Part shown: positions 5,232 to 6,472 of the stretch, one piece after another
Layout: the number at the start of each line of letters is the position of its first letter
Numbering within the stretch: the first letter of the stretch is position 1
Assembly (NCBI RefSeq): GCF_027066465.1
Contig: NZ_JAMONU010000177.1
Coordinates: 1 to 6,472 of the forward strand
Source: Thermococcus sp.
Lineage (GTDB): Archaea; Methanobacteriota_B; Thermococci; Thermococcales; Thermococcaceae
Reading direction: 5' to 3'
DNA length: 6,472 nucleotides
Notes under the pieces: model-generated
What the model saw: the letters and a program-made list of their open reading frames with translations, nothing else
Told to the model about the DNA's origin: nothing
Databases searched by the model: none
Made by a program: the position numbers and the translations under genes

Positions 5232-5239
5232 TTAAATAG
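5232..5239 (-). promoter_or_regulatory. TATA box for hel308
   Basis: On minus this reads CTATTTAA, after CCCAAAC. A start near 5209 would give about eight bases of leader before the ATG at 5201 and exclude the TTG at 5213. The same box read on plus (TTAAATAG) would start near 5260, too late for the divergent gene at 5253, which may instead use CCTTATTGA at 5215-5223 or be leaderless. Confidence 0.5.
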
Positions 5240-5252
5240 GTTTGGGATGGCC

Positions 5253-5876
5253 ATGGAGGTTCCCTACGTTCTCTTCGGGGTGTGGAAGAAGGACAGAAAG
5301 CTCGGGACGTACGCGATTGACGCTTACTTCATCGAGTTTCTGTCGCTTGAGCCGAGGAAGGCCGTTTTGATAAAAAGTCCCACCTCGATAGCGCTGAAGG
5401 AGAAGGGAGAGAACCCGCTACCGAAACTGTTGAGGGTTCCAGTGGGAGAACTGTTGAAGAACCTCTACACGAAGCTACTCGAGGAATCGAGCGAGGCCAG
5501 AACGGAGAGGATAAGCCACATAAGGCGGTGGAACGTTTGGCGGTTTCTTGGAATCCCGACCGGACACAGCAGGCACATAGCGGTTGACGAACAACTCGCC
5601 AAGGTTGAGCGCGAGAACGCCCTCGGACTGGCGCTCCTCAAGAAGGTTCTTGGAGTTAAGGACGACGTTGAATCCGTTGAAATCCGCGAGGTTAAGCTCC
5701 TCTACCGGGGGCTGTGGCTTGAAAGCGGTGAAGTCATGGACGAGAAGGGAGCCGATAAGGTTTATACGAACCTCCTCAAAATCGACCCTGTTTTCAGAAC
5801 GGCCTTTTACTCTGCCCTTCTCAGAGAAACAGCGATGACGGAAGAAATAAGGGAGAAGGCTCAGGCCTTCTCGTAG
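5253..5876 (+). CDS. Uncharacterised soluble protein, divergent from hel308
   Basis: I do not recognise this 207-residue protein. It is highly charged, has no signal peptide or membrane helix, and looks cytoplasmic. The N-terminal part (1-45) reads as alternating strands with aromatic residues (YVLFGVW, YFIEFL). The middle has a basic aromatic patch, HIRRWNVWRFLGIPTGHSRH (89-108), followed by long helices (111-135, 183-204). The Arg/Trp/His cluster might bind nucleic acid or phosphate, but this is only inference. Codon use is like the neighbours, so it is probably native. ATG 5253 (MEVPYV) is my start; ATG 5247 (MAMEV) with AGGT at 5238-5241 is nearly as good. The frame reaches back to a TTG at 5220, but that would overrun the promoter space. 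The 51-bp gap to hel308 suggests possible co-regulation. Its end overlaps the next gene by 16 bp. Confidence 0.8.
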   Translation: MEVPYVLFGVWKKDRKLGTYAIDAYFIEFLSLEPRKAVLIKSPTSIALKEKGENPLPKLLRVPVGELLKNLYTKLLEESSEARTERISHIRRWNVWRFLGIPTGHSRHIAVDEQLAKVERENALGLALLKKVLGVKDDVESVEIREVKLLYRGLWLESGEVMDEKGADKVYTNLLKIDPVFRTAFYSALLRETAMTEEIREKAQAFS

Positions 5877-6472
5877 AGCCAGCAGGCGACGTAGTGGTCC
5901 GGCTCAACCTCGACCAGCGGTGGCTCCTGTTTGTCGCAGAGGCCAGCTTTGGCGAGCGGGCATCTCGGGTGGAAGCGGCAGCCCTTCGGCGGGTTGATTG
6001 GACTCGGCGGTTCGCCCTTGATTTCCATTTTCTTCTTCTTTCTCGCCAGCTCCGGGTCGGGAATCGGTATGGCCGAGAGGAGCATCTGGGTGTATGGATG
6101 AAGCGGGTTGTCGAAGATTTTCTCGGCCGGGCCGACCTCGACGAGCTTCCCGAGGTACATGACGCCCATCCTGTGGCTCATGTACTTGACGACACCGAGG
6201 TCGTGGCTTATGAAGAGGTAGGAGAAGCCGTGCTTCTTCTGGAGGTCCTTGAGGGTGTTGAGTATGTTCGCCTGCACCGAAACGTCAAGAGCTGAGGTAG
6301 GCTCATCGAGGACGACGAAATCCGGCTGGAGGGCGAGTATCTTCGCCAGCGCTATCCTCTGTCTCTGACCGCCGGAAAACTCGTGGGGGTAGCGGTAGAG
6401 GTGCATCTCGTTGAGGCCGACGCTCTCGAGTAGCCTTATCACGAACTCCTCCGGGTCGTCAACCTCGATGCC
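5861..6472 (-). CDS. Oligopeptide/oligosaccharide (Opp/Dpp-type) ABC transporter ATP-binding protein, partial
   Basis: This is the C-terminal 203 residues of an ABC ATPase whose start lies beyond the right edge; the frame stays open to the end of the window and begins there with GIEVDDPEEF. Visible are the ABC signature FSGGQRQRIALAK, Walker B FVVLDEPTSALD with its D-loop, and the switch histidine in FISHDLG. The family-specific tail (oligo_HPY region) follows with NPLHPYTQMLLSAIP and four cysteines in GCRFHPRCP, GLC and VAC, a pattern associated with an iron-sulfur cluster in OppD/OppF-type proteins. Walker A, about 120 residues and the start are missing from view. Such subunits usually end an operon with permease, partner ATPase and binding-protein genes, probably to the right. 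In Thermococcales, Opp-type systems import either peptides or beta-linked oligosaccharides, so the substrate is open. The GTG at 6442 is only an internal valine codon. The gene overlaps the convergent one by 16 bp. Confidence 0.95.
   Translation of the reverse strand, partial: GIEVDDPEEFVIRLLESVGLNEMHLYRYPHEFSGGQRQRIALAKILALQPDFVVLDEPTSALDVSVQANILNTLKDLQKKHGFSYLFISHDLGVVKYMSHRMGVMYLGKLVEVGPAEKIFDNPLHPYTQMLLSAIPIPDPELARKKKKMEIKGEPPSPINPPKGCRFHPRCPLAKAGLCDKQEPPLVEVEPDHYVACWLYEKA

Overview
The window looks like a piece of a Thermococcus-type hyperthermophilic archaeal chromosome (Thermococcales). The signs are a 30-bp CRISPR repeat of the form known in Thermococcus/Pyrococcus, archaeal BRE/TATA promoters of the TTTAAA type, GGTGA-type ribosome binding sites, an archaeal Hel308 (Hjm) helicase starting MRVDEL as I recall for Pyrococcus Hjm, and GC-rich codon use that fits Thermococcus better than the more AT-rich Pyrococcus. 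The species call is inference; no database was searched.

Layout. Positions 1-311 are the leader-proximal end of a CRISPR array: five identical repeats, four complete spacers and part of a fifth, with the array continuing off the left edge. The crRNA strand is minus, so the AT-richer 312-690 interval is the leader. It holds a well-placed promoter and several inverted repeats. A short GC-rich repeated stretch (690-731) and a hairpin/T-tract terminator (738-770) separate the leader from the first protein gene. No cas gene is visible.

Positions 778-2622 hold a UPF0201/DUF54 RNA-binding-fold protein (minus), a ZIP-family metal transporter (plus) and a UPF0200 P-loop kinase-like protein (minus). 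UPF0200 and UPF0201 are, as I recall, a single fused protein in Archaeoglobus, so their proximity here is probably functional, with the transporter lying between them. Next come an unrecognised small three-helix membrane protein (plus), the Hel308 repair helicase (minus), an unrecognised 207-residue soluble protein divergent from it (plus), and the C-terminal two thirds of an Opp/Dpp-type ABC transporter ATPase (minus), cut by the right edge.

The protein genes are packed as alternating single-gene transcription units: every divergent pair has short back-to-back TATA boxes and every convergent pair overlaps at its stop codons. I found no tRNA, rRNA, insertion sequence or clear novel system. 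The most open parts are the leader architecture, the origin of the spacers, the GC-rich element at 690-731 and the two unrecognised genes.
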